Of a DNA stretch of 64,000 nt, positions 1 to 11,235 are shown in pieces (position 1 is the first letter of the stretch; every line of letters starts with the position of its first letter). The position numbers and the translations under genes were made by a program. This stretch comes from Carya illinoinensis (Eukaryota; Streptophyta; Magnoliopsida; Fagales; Juglandaceae): assembly GCF_018687715.1 (NCBI RefSeq), contig NC_056754.1, forward strand, positions 13,972,501 through 14,036,500, read 5' to 3'. A model generated the notes under the pieces. The model ran no database searches, had not been told where the DNA came from, and saw nothing but the letters and a program-made list of their open reading frames with translations.

Positions 1-575
1 TACTCAATATCTTCTGATGGATTTGAGTGTCCGGAAAGGCGTAAAGAATGAGCAGACTACTCAGACCGGTACAAATAAAAAGACAAAAGTAAATATTATT
101 ATAAAGAAATGCTACTCTTACGTATGGTTTTCGATGGGTTGCCGACAGTTTTTTTTAATAAATAAAGATGTATTTTTTAATAATATTATAAATATATTTT
201 TTCAAATGTTTAAAATTTTTTTAAAAAACATTAAAAAAAAAGGCCTCCATGTATGGCTGTTGAGCAACATCAATAGGATCTAACAGTCTAGGAATTACTT
301 CCGTATATCAGTCCTGATCTGGATTAGAAAAAGTAAAAGGTAAAATGAAAAAGATTTATTATTTTGAAATGCTTTTTAAATAGCAAAAGGTTTCTAAATG
401 TACCAGACTCTTTATATTTTATTTTATTTTTCTATAAGATTAAAAAATGACCAAACTTTACGTATACGCACGCTAACACATCTATAAAATGCTTTCGAGA
501 ATGTTTGTATATATATAATTATATGTAAAATATTTATAATCATTTCACTTTTTTCAATGGATTCACTCTTTTTTA
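1..575 (+). repeat. Distal flank of RALF unit 1 (duplicated segment)
   Basis: This non-coding stretch begins with a block (about 17-160, containing 'gagtgtccgg' and 'tacaaataaaaag') that recurs at 27975-28125 and 43370-43480. It marks the left part of the duplication unit that ends in a RALF-like gene. The short open frame at 17-283 is low-complexity and does not look coding. The similarity to 43370-43860 continues almost to the promoter, so units 1 and 5 are the most complete copies. Confidence 0.6.
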
Positions 576-790
576 AGAAAACTTAGACCTATTTAGATAG
601 TAAAAATATTTCACCTTATTTTATTTAATCGTTACATTTTTTTAAAATTTTTACATAAAATATAATAAATAATTTAATTTTTTTAAATTTAAAAATAATA
701 ATAATATTAAAAAATAATATTTTAATAATATTTTATTTAATTTTTAACTTCCATCTCAATTCACTATCTAAATGATATAGTATTCTAAAC
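575..790. mobile_element. MITE-like repeat, TTAGATAGT family
   Basis: An AT-rich block opening 'tttagatagtaaaa' and closing 'actatctaaat', so its ends are short inverted repeats. Related blocks lie near 40411-40620, 40625-40870, 44095-44290, 46170-46265 and 47235-47372. There is no coding capacity. The recurrence and inverted ends support a MITE; superfamily and exact ends were not determined. The copy at 44095-44290 is at the matching place in unit 5, so this insertion is older than that duplication. Confidence 0.5.
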
Positions 791-879
791 TTATATAAGA
801 TGAATATTTCAAAATAATACACCAAAATGTACTGATTATAAAATATTTAATTCCATTACTTCTATCGAAATGGTCACTA

Positions 880-1429
880 TTCTTGAATAAAAATCATAAT
901 TCTTTTTTTAATCGATGATAGGTTAAAGAAATAAGAATATCACCTTTTCTTTTGGCATAAATAAAGGGGTCCAAACCAAAAGCGGTGGTACCCAACCAAG
1001 CCGGACCCATTTGTTAGAACTAAATTATTGGAGCGAGAGACGTCCTTAATTATCCACTTTCACTGTGTAACTAATCTGAATTCTGAACACAGAATGACAA
1101 TAACCTTTTTGGCCGACAATTTGCTGTTGGCTGATCCTCCTCCGAAAAGGTCACCATAAACGATTAACCTTCTGTTATTATTCAACCAACAACATGATTT
1201 TAAGAGCGTGGGATGTGATTTGCCATCGTAAAGGAAAGAATAAAATTACTAATATATATGCTTTTGTGACGCATCTCGTATTTCCTCATCTGCTCATCAT
1301 CACTTTCTTCTTTATTCAACTATATATATACACACCATGTACACATAGTGTGTACTGTGAGTGAGTCGAGAAAGCTAGGGTGGGAGATCAGCTACATGCA
1401 GGAGTAAGTAAAGATTAAGGAATACTCTA
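880..1429 (+). promoter_or_regulatory. 5' module and promoter of RALF-like copy 1
   Basis: This is the upstream module shared by all five units. Landmarks are 'ggcataaataaagg', 'aagccggaccca', a 'gaattctgaacac' block, 'ttattattcaacca' and 'gtgggatgtgatt'. A TATA box (TATATATATA) lies at 1321-1330, about 109 bp before the ATG, and is matched in unit 5 at 44797-44804. The sequence just before the start codon (agattaaggaatact) is also conserved between copies. Confidence 0.65.
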
Positions 1430-1828
1430 ATGGAGGTGTGTAATCCTAAGGGAGGGAGAACAGCTACTCCTGCATTCCTAGAAATGCTGCTGCTGATGAT
1501 GAGCATTATGCTCCTTAACACATATGGTTGTGCTGCTTCTGTCCTTGCAAAGAGCAACACCAGTTTCCGATGCAGTGACGGCCACCTCGATGAATGCCGC
1601 CTGATCGAGGAGGACTTCGAGTTTGAGTTAGGGTTCCTGATGAACCCCTATGTAAGCCGGATCCTTGCTGGAGATGGAGGGGGGACTAGCGGCACCCCCA
1701 ATCCTGGTAAAGCAGCCGCTAAGCCTTGTGGACCTGATGACCCTCAATATTGCTATAAAAAAGTTAAACCTAATCCAAAAATTAGTCCATGTAAAGGTAC
1801 TTACACCCGCGGTTGCCAGCCTCCTTAG
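1430..1828 (+). CDS. RALF-like secreted cysteine-rich peptide, copy 1
   Basis: This intact intronless frame encodes 132 residues, about the usual length of RALF preproproteins. A hydrophobic signal-like segment spans about residues 16-40. The pro-region has the paired cysteines C48 and C56 of the 'C-x7-C' type, an acidic run, then FLMNPYVSRILA (69-80), which resembles the 'EFLM...SRRxLA' junction where site-1 protease releases mature RALF. The C-terminal 52 residues contain C100, C108, C121 and C129 and a YTRGC motif like the YxRGC of RALFs. The YISY receptor-binding motif is missing and cysteine spacing is unusual, so it is divergent. By family knowledge, RALFs act in the apoplast through CrRLK1L receptor kinases and LRX/LLG partners; that role is inferred here. 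The start is supported by its conservation in the copies at 44904 and 26462. Confidence 0.75.
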   Translation: MEVCNPKGGRTATPAFLEMLLLMMSIMLLNTYGCAASVLAKSNTSFRCSDGHLDECRLIEEDFEFELGFLMNPYVSRILAGDGGGTSGTPNPGKAAAKPCGPDDPQYCYKKVKPNPKISPCKGTYTRGCQPP

Positions 1829-2104
1829 CCTGAAAATTTGAATCATGGAATTAGTGGGGTTTCCTTTCAGTTCTAGTACTGCGCTTCGTTCTCCTAGCTA
1901 TATCCTATGCTTGTTTTTGTTTTTGTATTTTTTAAACCTTTTAATTTCTTTTGTTTGGTTTATCTGTTGCTTTCTTTGTTTTAAAGTTATATATATAATG
2001 CCGTATTACGGCCTTGAATGTGCGTTGATGTATGTGAATTGATGTATTACTTCCGTTTAATTTGAAGAAGATTCTGCAATTTTCACAACGACTTTGATAA
2101 AGGT
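1829..2104 (+). other. 3' flank of RALF copy 1, shared with copy 2
   Basis: This 3' flank is collinear with 45300-45605 ('gttctagtact', 'atgccgtatta', 'cacaacgactt'), so it is probably the 3' UTR and downstream region. Collinearity stops at about 2104 and resumes at about 6180, where 'aactacaaatatat' matches 45617 onward. Confidence 0.55.
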
Positions 2105-2599
2105 AAATGTTTATACTAGGTTAGAACAACATGTAAAGCACGTTTATTTAATTAGGCGAAATAAGATTTTTAATAAAAATATATATATAATATTTTACAA
2201 AATAATTTAATTAATGCATAATTTAATGCAAAAAAAAAGTAAATTTTAGGAAATATCTTTAGATAATAATAAGTTAGTAAAGTATAATATCTTTCAATAG
2301 GTATATTCTGGCCAGATATCATAATAGTTAATCTACGCTTGTAGTTAAATTATATTTTAGTTTAAAATCAAATATACAACATTATATATATACATATAGG
2401 AATTACATACGTTCGGATTATTTTTTTTCCTCTCGTCTTCTTTTTCTGGTCTGTTTGTTTGTTTTTTTTATCTTTTTACAAATATATATATATATATATA
2501 TATATAGAAAATAAAAATATCAGCTAGCACATATTAATCATATGATTTTTGTGCTTATAAATTAATTCCTATGCTTTGCATGCATGTCTTTTAATTAGC

Positions 2600-2765
2600 A
2601 ATTAATACTTATGGTATTAGAAGATCAAGGGGCAAAAACGTAAAAGTAAAAGCAGAGTTTTTATTGGTTTTAAATTAAAAGCAACTCAGAGGTAAAAACG
2701 TAACTACATAACAATAACAAAAAAATTACTATTCATACTGTTCATATGGTATAGACACTTATTAT
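2600..2765. repeat. Dispersed repeat, copy 1 (pairs with 3590-3750)
   Basis: Starts 'gtattagaagatcaagggg' and ends 'gacacttattataatag'; 3590-3750 repeats it in direct orientation with moderate divergence. A weaker related stretch ('caggggcaaaaac', 'ggggtaaaa') lies at about 6370-6480. It may be an old Helitron-type terminal region, which is not proven. Confidence 0.5.
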
Positions 2766-3589
2766 AATAGAATATATATATATCTATATATTTATATATA
2801 TGCTTAATCAATTAATCATAACATCGAACTTTTCAAAAAGATCTACACAAAAATATATTATTATTCAACAACCCATTTTACAATCCATCAATATGCCTGA
2901 TAGTTTTATTTTCATAAAAAGTTATTAAGTTATTTTAATTTAATTTTGATTTTTTTATTTAGTTAAAATTTCAAATTTTACTATACCTTTTAACATACAC
3001 TAAATTGTAAAATAGTTGTAGAAAATATTATGTATGTATTATTAATTTTCTTTTTCGTTTCCGATCGAACACATTGAGTATGATCTAACCATTGTCGTCC
3101 AATAAAATAAACATAAATGATATTTACAGTATTGAATTGTGTAAACTTTACATATTTTTTTTTAAATATTTAGAACCCACGTACGAAAATATTATTGTAA
3201 AAGAAATAATTAAGTTTTGAGAAATATTTTAAAAAGTTAAAAAAATGGTAGGAATTTTGACACTCAACCTGCCTATTTCTGTACTTTTTTGTTTTTTTTT
3301 TTTAAGTTTAATATTGGGAGTTGGAAGTGGTGGGGGGAAATAATGAGTAATGCAATCAAACTACCAAATTTCAAAGCAATGGAGTCAGATGGAATCAATA
3401 TCACTTAGAGCCCCACCTAACTACTACGAGATACTTCTCATCTCTACACTTTGGGATACTGTTCAATTTAATCTCAAGCTCAGAAACATTAAAAATAATT
3501 ATAATAATTATTTAACTAAGATTAAACACACAAAAAAAAAAAAAATCTATGTATTAGAAGATCAGGGGCAAAAACTTTTAATTAGCAAT

Positions 3590-3795
3590 TAATACTTGTT
3601 GTATTAGAAGATCAAGGGGCAAAAATGTAAAAATAAAAATAGAGTTTTTATTGGTTTAAAAGTATAAGCAACTCAGGGGTAAAAATGTAACTATACAACA
3701 AAAACAAGAAAATTACTGTTTATGTGGAATAGACACTTATTATAATAGACTAGGTCAAAGCAACGTGCAATATTGCACGTTTGCTTAGTTTATAT
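3590..3795 (-). mobile_element. Possible Helitron-like 3' terminus
   Basis: After the second repeat copy the sequence has CTAG at 3750-3753, then a perfect palindrome AACGTGCAATATTGCACGTT a few bases inside. Read on the minus strand this is hairpin, about 8 bases, CTAG, then T, which is the layout of a plant Helitron 3' end. The matching 5' end and any Rep/helicase coding sequence were not found. Confidence 0.3.
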
Positions 3796-5689
3796 TTAAT
3801 TTTTTTTGTTAAGAACTAATTTTTTATTAATAAAAACGTAATATTTTTGGTTAATTAAATAACTAACGATGTAGTGTTTATATAATTAATAAATAATTAC
3901 ACGTTGTGATATATTATAAAAGAAGAACATTAATAGAATCTATAATATGATCTTATAAATAAACATCACCTATAGTTTTATGAAAGCTATTTGAAATAAT
4001 TTTAATTCTAAGATAACGATCCAACATTTTTCTCATCTTGCATTACTTCAATAGAGAGGATATTAAAATGTCTATATTTTTTCTCCTTCAATTTCTATAG
4101 ATCTATATAAACTTGAATCCTCTAATTTGTTTTTGATAATTTCTCCACAACGCTTTTAACATATGGTCGATGCTCCTATAAAATAAATTTTGAATAGCAG
4201 ATTAATCAATGATAATTTTTACTTATCATTTCTACACACCATACTTATTTATTTATTTATTTATAATAAATATTTAGTGTATAGATGATAAGTAGAACAA
4301 CTTAATAGTTTAATTAAAATAAAATAAAATAATAAAATAAAAAATAATATTAAAATATATGATATGAAATGATGAGTAACATTTTTTATGAATTAAACAA
4401 ATAATAACATTACTACTGAGATTGTATATATCATTTATAAAATAAAAATAGTAATTAGCACAAAGTATCAAAAAACAAAAAATCTTTAGGCTTAAAGAAA
4501 AGTATTAAAAGAAAACTTTTAAATAGGAATTGTCACGCTCATTAAAGAGATCCATAATTATTCTCTTTAATAGACGTAGAAATCAATATATTTTTGGCCA
4601 ATCTTTACTGATGTGCATTTTTAACACCCTATGTAAGTGCTCCTTTTTCTTGGAGAACGAAATTCTTTTATTAGCATTCGAAATTTTAATGTAGTTGGCA
4701 AAGCATTGGAAACAAACCTACCCACAACAATGTGGAAAGTACGTTTTTTTAAATTTTTATGAAGAAATAAAACATTAAAATTTTTATTAGATATTATTAT
4801 TTGATTTTAATGTTTCATAATGAATTTAAATTGATAAAGAAATAATATTTTCTTTGAATAATTGTATTCGTAAATGTAGTTGACAAATAGATTTAATCTT
4901 AATTATTTTACATTTTTCTTTCTTTATATAAAGAATGAATAGAAATTTTAAATCACATATATAAATTATAATTTATATAAAATAATGTTATATTATAATT
5001 TGCATGTTATATAATTTATTACTAATCTACTTCTCCTGTTGATGAAGTAGGTTCTTAGCATTGACAGTTTTCTTATATGACCTACTGTTTATGTTCACAA
5101 TCAATATTTATTTAAGTGATTAGCACCTATACTAATTTAAAAAAATAATATTAGATACAATATTAAAGTGTGCAAGTCTTATATATATATATATATTTTA
5201 AAAATAATAGAGTTTACTATTAAATAAAAGTTTTTAATGTAAATTTTGTATTTATTTATTTTTTAAATATGCGAATGATAAAAAATAGAATTGAGATTTA
5301 AATTAATATTACAAATAAATGCCAATATAAAAAAATTAATGACATAATATTTTACTATAAGATTAAATTACCGTGTCATATATATATTCGTATCATGAAA
5401 TTTAAACATATTAACAAATGAGATAATCTAAAATAATCCAAAATAAGAATTAAGAAAATTAATTAGAATCCTTGATCAGTTGAGATAATTTCCCTTACAA
5501 ATTAACAAATGAAAACTCTGCTCCGTCGACAAATGTAACCGACTTTATCCGCTCCGTTGACAATTTTTCGCAGGACAAAGGCAATGCCGATGCCGCAAAC
5601 GAAAGGGAGAGAAATTCTGGCGGCTGCTATGCCAAAGGCTTTTCTGCCATTGCGACGAATCGAACTTTGCTCTGATCCCTCCATCTCTG

Positions 5690-5905
5690 TCAGCAACTGC
5701 TCTGTAGAAAAAAAAAAAAAACAGAGCATGGTCATCTTGCATTGCTCTGTTTTTATACAACAAACAGAGCATATTCTTGGCTTTTATCAGGTTACAAAAC
5801 AACGAATGAATCGGGTTGATCGGGTATAGCTCGTCAACCCTAGTGACATATTCTTCCAACTCACACGGTAAGCTCTGTTTCTATATAACAAAAACAGAGC
5901 ACAGT
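5690..5905. repeat. Cluster of three GCTCTGT/ACAGAGC hairpins
   Basis: GCTCTGT is followed within about 30 bp by its inverse ACAGAGC three times: about 5699-5727, 5743-5771 and 5872-5900. The last two share the loop 'tataacaa'-like core. They sit just before a CT-rich, leader-like tract (5905-5970). No protein is evident nearby. Confidence 0.55.
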
Positions 5906-6180
5906 AAGCCTTTCTCTTTCACTCTCGTTCTCACACTCTCTCCCTCTCATCATTTCTCTCTCTCTCTCTGTGAGTATGGTGCATAATTAATTGACAGCTT
6001 CTTCTTTCACAGAATATGGACTGATGTCCATAATTGAATGAAAATTTTAATGTGAATTAAATTAAACTACGTTAAGAATTTTGGTTAAAAACCACCACTT
6101 CTATTTGAGAACTTCCATTAAAATAACAAATTCTGTTTCATAAGCACTATTTATATATAGAAGATAATAGATAGATATAG

Positions 6181-6770
6181 GCGATAACTACAAATATATC
6201 TAACAAATTAACATGTCTATTCTTCACTCGAAAAAAGATCTCCTAAAGTTATTTTCCAAACTGAAAACTGTGAGAAATACAAAAGACGAGAAGAGCAAGG
6301 AAGAAATTTCTGGAAAGTTGAAGGCAAAATCGGAAATTCGTGAGAAACGATGGTCGAGAAGCTACTGTTCATGGAACTCAGGGGCAAAAACTTAAAACCA
6401 CGAACAAAACAAAATCAAACCAATGGACAAAAAGGTAAACAAACTAAATAGAGGGGTAAAACCGTAAATGCATGAACAGAATATAAAAAGAGCAGGAATA
6501 AAAAGGGAAAACAATTGTATGCCGGGACAAGTGACCACTTGACCAGGTCAATTTTTTTTTTTTATTTAGATTAAAGAAATAATTTTAAATGTATTGATAT
6601 ATTTTTTTATTTTATAAAAATATTTAAATATATTAAAAAAATGTAAATAAAAAGGAAAAAAAAAAATCTAAACGGCACGTTCAACGGTAAACGTGGCCGG
6701 CACGGTTGCCCAATTCATTGCTTTTTACATTGCCACTTTAATATATAAGAATATCTAAAAACTGAAAATT
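6181..6770. other. Intergenic segment, partly shared with 45610-45700
   Basis: About 6185-6265 matches the region downstream of RALF copy 2 (45615-45695). The remainder is AT-rich with no gene I can recognise; the 60-codon frame at 6213-6395 has no family features. Confidence 0.4.
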
Positions 6771-7213
6771 GAGCACCGACAAATACGATAGTGTAGTTAT
6801 AGGCTTTCAATATCAACTTCATAACAAAAACGTTCTAGAAAGCCTCAATCAGAACATATCTACATGAATCATGTGCTCAAAATAGAGCAGAGGAACACCT
6901 GTAAATTGTAATACCCAACAAAAAGGGGTAAAAAAAGGCTAATGTAGACTGTGTGACCGATGAAATTCGAAAAGAGGGCATAGGACTAACTCCAACCAGT
7001 CAAGCCTAATCTCTCAGCGATATTGTACATTACAAGTTGATCCCAAACAAGTCCGAAGAGACGCTCCCCTCCAATTGCAAAAGTAAGGGCGCATGACGAA
7101 AGAATAGCTTTGAATATAGCCAACACAACTGCTGATCCGACAACATCTACAAGATTTAGATCGAGTTTAGTTACGTAGTTTAAATGATGTGAGATTTTAG
7201 AGTTAATGGGCAT
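6770..7213 (-). pseudogene. 3'-terminal fragment of an unidentified gene (gene X)
   Basis: On the minus strand a 75-codon frame (7213-6986) encodes a segment with a hydrophobic stretch (about residues 25-48) and ends ERLGLTGWS. I do not recognise the family. The same exon plus downstream sequence recurs, split by a CACTA element, at 58345-58252 and 53201-52705, with most differences being substitutions. That shows a duplicated gene piece rather than chance. No start or upstream exon set is visible, so it is treated as a fragment. The hydrophobic stretch could be a membrane segment. Confidence 0.45.
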
Positions 7214-7975
7214 AGCATTTCACCATGCACAGCATTTAAAATTCGAGTGAAAACACATGCTCACAAAAAAAGGCTTTTTTTGAATTCGGCTTTCCTATGG
7301 ATTAGCTTACGCTTGCAATAGGATAAAAGACAGGATGCTCTAATGCAGAATAAAACAAGCCAGAGCTAAGTAATGAATTGTGGGGAATTCCATTTCCTTT
7401 AATGTTTGATGCAAAACCCTACACATAGAATGAACAGTACCATCTTCGCCGAAATGAGCACAATTACACTGAAAGTTAGTGATTGCAGGTTAAATGTTTC
7501 TTACCATGACAATGAGAGTACAACAGACCAATTTCTATGTAAGAGGACCGCCACTTGTGCTGCGGTGAAAGGTTTAAGAACATGACATCTAATCTAAACC
7601 CCACTAAATCAATGTGAATGAGCATTGATGGTAAATTGAATCATTTTTTATTCATCAAATAATGACAACAGATCTCTTTTTTTAACAAAGTGCAATAACT
7701 TAACCACCTTAATGGATAAAACCAATTCATCACTAGTCCAAAACACAAGAAGATTGGTATGGCTGAAACAAGGTATTGTATTACTATCAAACACTCTTAT
7801 TGTACGATAATGAAATCCATCTAATTTATTGGCCAGAGAGAGATTCTTAATTGTTATTATTAATTTAGGCATCGGAGGTATTCCTCGAACTCCCAAGCCA
7901 CACATTTCTTTGGTTGCTGGTGATCACGAGTGAAAAGTTGTAAAACATGTCCATAACACTAGAATTTGTGCCAGT
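7207..7975 (-). pseudogene. Gene X direct repeat, copy 1
   Basis: About 770 bp nearly collinear with 8478-9256. On the minus strand both copies keep a similar open segment: 85 codons here (7905-7648), ending in LSLFDE. The proteins share 'PPMPKL', 'SHTNLLVFWT' and 'SIKVVKLLHF'. I do not recognise the domain. A frame kept in two diverged copies hints at real coding ancestry, but no complete gene can be assembled. Confidence 0.4.
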
Positions 7976-8477
7976 ATAAAGAGTGATCGAGTTATATAAC
8001 AATTGGTTAAGTTGTTGTATTTTATACTTTTATTTATTTTAATTAGAATTATAATTTAAATATTTATTCTTTACTAAACAATACACATTAATTTTTTAAC
8101 ATTTTTCAAATTTTTCCAAATCAACATCCGCTTTAAATCATAAAAATTTTCAAACTTTTTCCGAATTACAATTTACACAACATATTCAAACTCAAAGTAT
8201 AAAAATCAGCCAACACACGCTACCTCCAAGGTTGCAACTTTCACACAGTATTAGAATTAGCATTTTTTCTTGTGTTGAAACTAAAATATTGGAAAAAAAT
8301 GAATTATTTTATTTTAAAATAATACTTAACCAGCCCCTTTTGGCCAGTGAAATAGCCTTGAGCTATAATCACTGTTTATTTATTGAGTCTATTACAATCA
8401 CTTATTGTACACCTTAACTAAACCTTAGTCAAATTTTAGTTTTATTGAGTCCAGTAGTGCTCTAAACCACAAAGATA
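7976..8477. other. Spacer between the gene X repeats
   Basis: AT-rich, with no recognisable gene. The stretch at 7985-8025 ('gagttatataacaatt...gttgt') resembles 26226-26262, so part of it may be an old LTR or other dispersed repeat. Confidence 0.3.
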
Positions 8478-9256
8478 ATGGGCACATCATTTAAAATTTG
8501 AGTGAAAACACATGCTCGCAAAAAAAGGCTTTTTCTAAACTCGGCTTTCCTATGGATTTGCCTATGCTTGCAATAGGATAAAAGAGAGAATGCTCTAAGG
8601 TAGATTAAAACAAGTTAGAGCTAAGTAATGATGAATTGTGGGGAATTCCATTTCCTTTAATGTTTGATGCAAAACCCTACACATAGAATGATCAGTCCTC
8701 TCTTCGCCGAAATGAACACAATTACAATGAAATTTAGTGATTGCAGGCTAAATGTTTCTTACTTTCATTTCTTTTTTTTATCCTAATGAGAGTGCAACAG
8801 ACCAATTTCTATGCAAGAGGACAGCCACTTGTTCTGTAGTGAAAGGTTGAACAACATGACGTACATCTAATCTAAACCCCACTTATAAATGAATGTGAAT
8901 GAGCATAGATAGTAAATGGAATCATTTTTTATTCATCAAATAATGACACGATCTCTTTATTACCAAAGTGCAATAACTTAACCACCTTAATTGATAAAAG
9001 CAATTCATCCCTAGTCCAAAACACAAGAAGATTGGTATGGCTAAGACAAGGTATTGTATTATTGTCAAAGATTCTTACTGTACGACAATGAAATCTATCT
9101 GATTTATTGGCTAGAGAGGGATTTTTCATTGTTATTACTAATTTAGGCATCGGAGGCATTTCCCGAACCCCCAAGTCACACACTTCTGTAGTTGTAGATA
9201 ATTGTGTGTGAGAAACTGTAAAACACATCCATAACACTAGGCTTTGTGCCAGTAGT
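8478..9256 (-). pseudogene. Gene X direct repeat, copy 2
   Basis: Second copy of the 7207-7975 repeat. Its minus-strand frame of 102 codons (9237-8929) extends further upstream than in copy 1. It lacks the terminal exon seen at 7213-6986. The sequence just beyond it (9236-9345) recurs at about 26860-26960, downstream of the broken RALF copy, showing that the duplications in this region overlap. Confidence 0.4.
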
Positions 9257-9344
9257 CACTCTCCTTCCCTCCCTTCATTATTATTTCCTTTCAGTATGAT
9301 CATTCATACCAAACAAGACCATGTCATGGAGAATTAGATCCATT

Positions 9345-9680
9345 TGGATAATGAAATCGAGATAAATAAATTTCAAAACTTCTCACAAATTTCTTCTCTA
9401 ACATCTAACATTTTTTCAATTTTAAATATTTAACTGTTTCATCTAATCATTACTTAATCATTATAAATTTTATGAACATCAAAACAAAACCTATATAAAA
9501 TCCGATACAACTTTTTCAAATTTTAAAACAAAAATGATATTTAAATAATTTTTTTAATTTTATAATATTTTATTCAACTTTTTCTCTCTCTTTTTTCAAA
9601 ACTCAATAAAATATCTTAAATCAAACAATTTTACTACTATTTAAAAAATTCTAAGATATTCTAAGTGTCCAAATCAAATT
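9345..9680. mobile_element. MITE-like AT-rich repeat
   Basis: The block opens 'catttggataatgaaat' and closes 'agtgtccaaatcaaat', so its ends are loosely inverted. There is no coding sequence. A related, shorter version follows the matching flank at 26950-27100. Assignment as a MITE rests on the inverted ends only. Confidence 0.35.
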
Positions 9681-10843
9681 GTTGGCACTATACCTTAAAA
9701 GAAAGTTTAGTTCCAATTTGTAAATAAATTGGTTTGGACACTGTTTCTAAATAAAATTTATAAATATTGTTTTAATCACTTGACGTGATGAGAGTAGGGG
9801 TGATGAAAAAAAAAAAAAAGAAAACTGGAACCGGTCATCCGGTTCCAGTTTTCTTTTTTTTTTTTTAACATTGGACCAAACCGGTTCATATATATATATA
9901 TATATATATGTATAAATATATTTTAATTTTTTATATGAGTTTTTATATTATATATAATATTTATAATTATATATAAAATAATTTTATATTATATGATAAA
10001 TTATTAATTAATATAATGTTAAATTTAAAATCCTAGATAAATAATTATATATTATCACTATAGTCTATATTGTATTGGTAGTTATACTAATACTATATCA
10101 TTATATATTATAATATATTGTTATAGTTTATAATACAATTATAATATATATTATAACATACTACATTATATTATCACTTTATTATTATATATTGTATTAT
10201 ATATACTATATAATATATCGAAAAAACTGGACCAACCAGATTAAAACCTATAAAACATGAAGTATCGGTTTAGAGATGTAACCGATACGGAATTAGTTCT
10301 TTAAAGTTTAAAACCGATGTACATCAATTCAGTTCTAAAATATATATAAAATTGGATCAAACCGGATCGGTTATACCTAAGTAAGAGGTTAAACAATTAA
10401 GAATATAACTTTCCTTTTGGCATAAGTAAAGGGCTCCAACCAAAGGCGAGTAACCAAGCCGGACCCCAGAAGTAAATTATTGGTGCTAGAAATGTTACCC
10501 ATGTTCACTTTCTAATTAAATTAAGAAGTAATGTTAGATTAATTTGTTGAGGGTAAGTATGGTATAATTCTTTTGAAAAAAATAAAAGTTTATTATTAAA
10601 AAATTATGCAGTAATTATGCCTAATTCCAACGCTATAAATATCATTTCTAAAGTGAATTCTTAACCCACAATGACAACAACTCTTTTTTGCCGACAATTA
10701 GCCATCGGATTCTCCTCCGAAAAGGCCCATAAGCTATTAAGCTTATGTTATTATTCAACCAGAAACAAGATTATAAGACGAAAACTGTGGGATGAGATTA
10801 GCCAAGATACTAATATAGTAATATGCTACCAGGAGTGAGTTAA
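9680..10843 (+). promoter_or_regulatory. 5' module of RALF unit 2, now cut off from its gene
   Basis: Collinear with the upstream modules of the other units: 'tttggacactgtttct', 'ggcataagtaaaggg', 'aaccaagccggaccc', 'gacaattagccatcgg' and 'atgctaccaggagtgag'. It has two differences. A hairpin-bearing element is inserted at about 9795-10383, and the module ends at GTTAA (10839-10843), where foreign DNA starts. The matching coding remnant lies at 26440 onward, so this promoter no longer drives its gene. Confidence 0.6.
9795..10383. mobile_element. Insertion in unit 2 with strong terminal hairpin (hAT-like)
   Basis: Absent from the equivalent place in units 1, 3, 4 and 5. It starts TAGGGGTGAT and has a near-perfect hairpin at about 9805-9866: an A-run, 'gaaaactggaaccgg', a short loop, then the inverse. 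It ends near 'atacctaagta'. The TAGGGGTG start resembles hAT-type MITEs. No clear target duplication was found; a short 'agag' flanks both sides. Confidence 0.45.
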
Positions 10844-10940
10844 TGTTAGCATTTTTTTTTTTTTAATAAATAGAGTTTTTTTAACCTTTTTTTTAAGTGC
10901 TATATATTACGGAGCCATTTGAAATTGAGCATACTCATTA

Positions 10941-11144
10941 GAAAAATTTTAAATATAAGCTCATACACCACACACCATCCATTTTTAAATTTTTTTTTTA
11001 TTTTATCAAATGTTTGGTATATGAATAATAAAAATAAATAAATTGAATTAGTTTAAAAAAAATAAATCTAAAAAAAAATTAAAAAAATTTATAAAAAAAA
11101 ATGTGAACTGTGTAATGTATGGGACTTATGAGTAGCAATGCTCT
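10941..11144. mobile_element. MITE with 8-bp target duplication (hAT-like)
   Basis: ACTCATTA flanks the segment at 10933-10940 and 11145-11152. The corresponding sequence in unit 4 (about 40340-40352) is continuous there, confirming the insertion. The ends are only loosely inverted ('ataagctcataca' against 'cataagtcccataca'). An 8-bp duplication fits hAT. Confidence 0.55.
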
Positions 11145-11235
11145 ACTCATTAACATATATGTTTTAAGTGGCTGAACGTTGCTCAATTTTAATTGCTCAT
11201 TAATGGGTTTTTTTCTTAAATTAAATTGAGGTTGG

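Larger units (their letters stand above)
2105..6180. other. About 4.1 kb extra DNA in unit 1, non-coding, repeat-rich
   Basis: Compared with unit 5, this segment is inserted (or was deleted there). It is very AT-rich, with a TA microsatellite at 2480-2506. It contains two copies of a 160-bp repeat (2600-2765 and 3590-3750), a 20-bp palindrome at about 3762-3781 and three GCTCTGT hairpins (5698-5903). The part at 5500-5990, with CT-rich tracts, looks like a transcribed leader, but I recognise no protein. It is probably a patchwork of degraded elements. Confidence 0.45.

Noticed and set aside
1628..1846. Minus-strand frames overlapping the RALF genes (1846-1628, 1560-1375, 45296-45102, 45052-44849)
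   Set aside because: They mirror the conserved plus-strand genes and show no signal or domain of their own.
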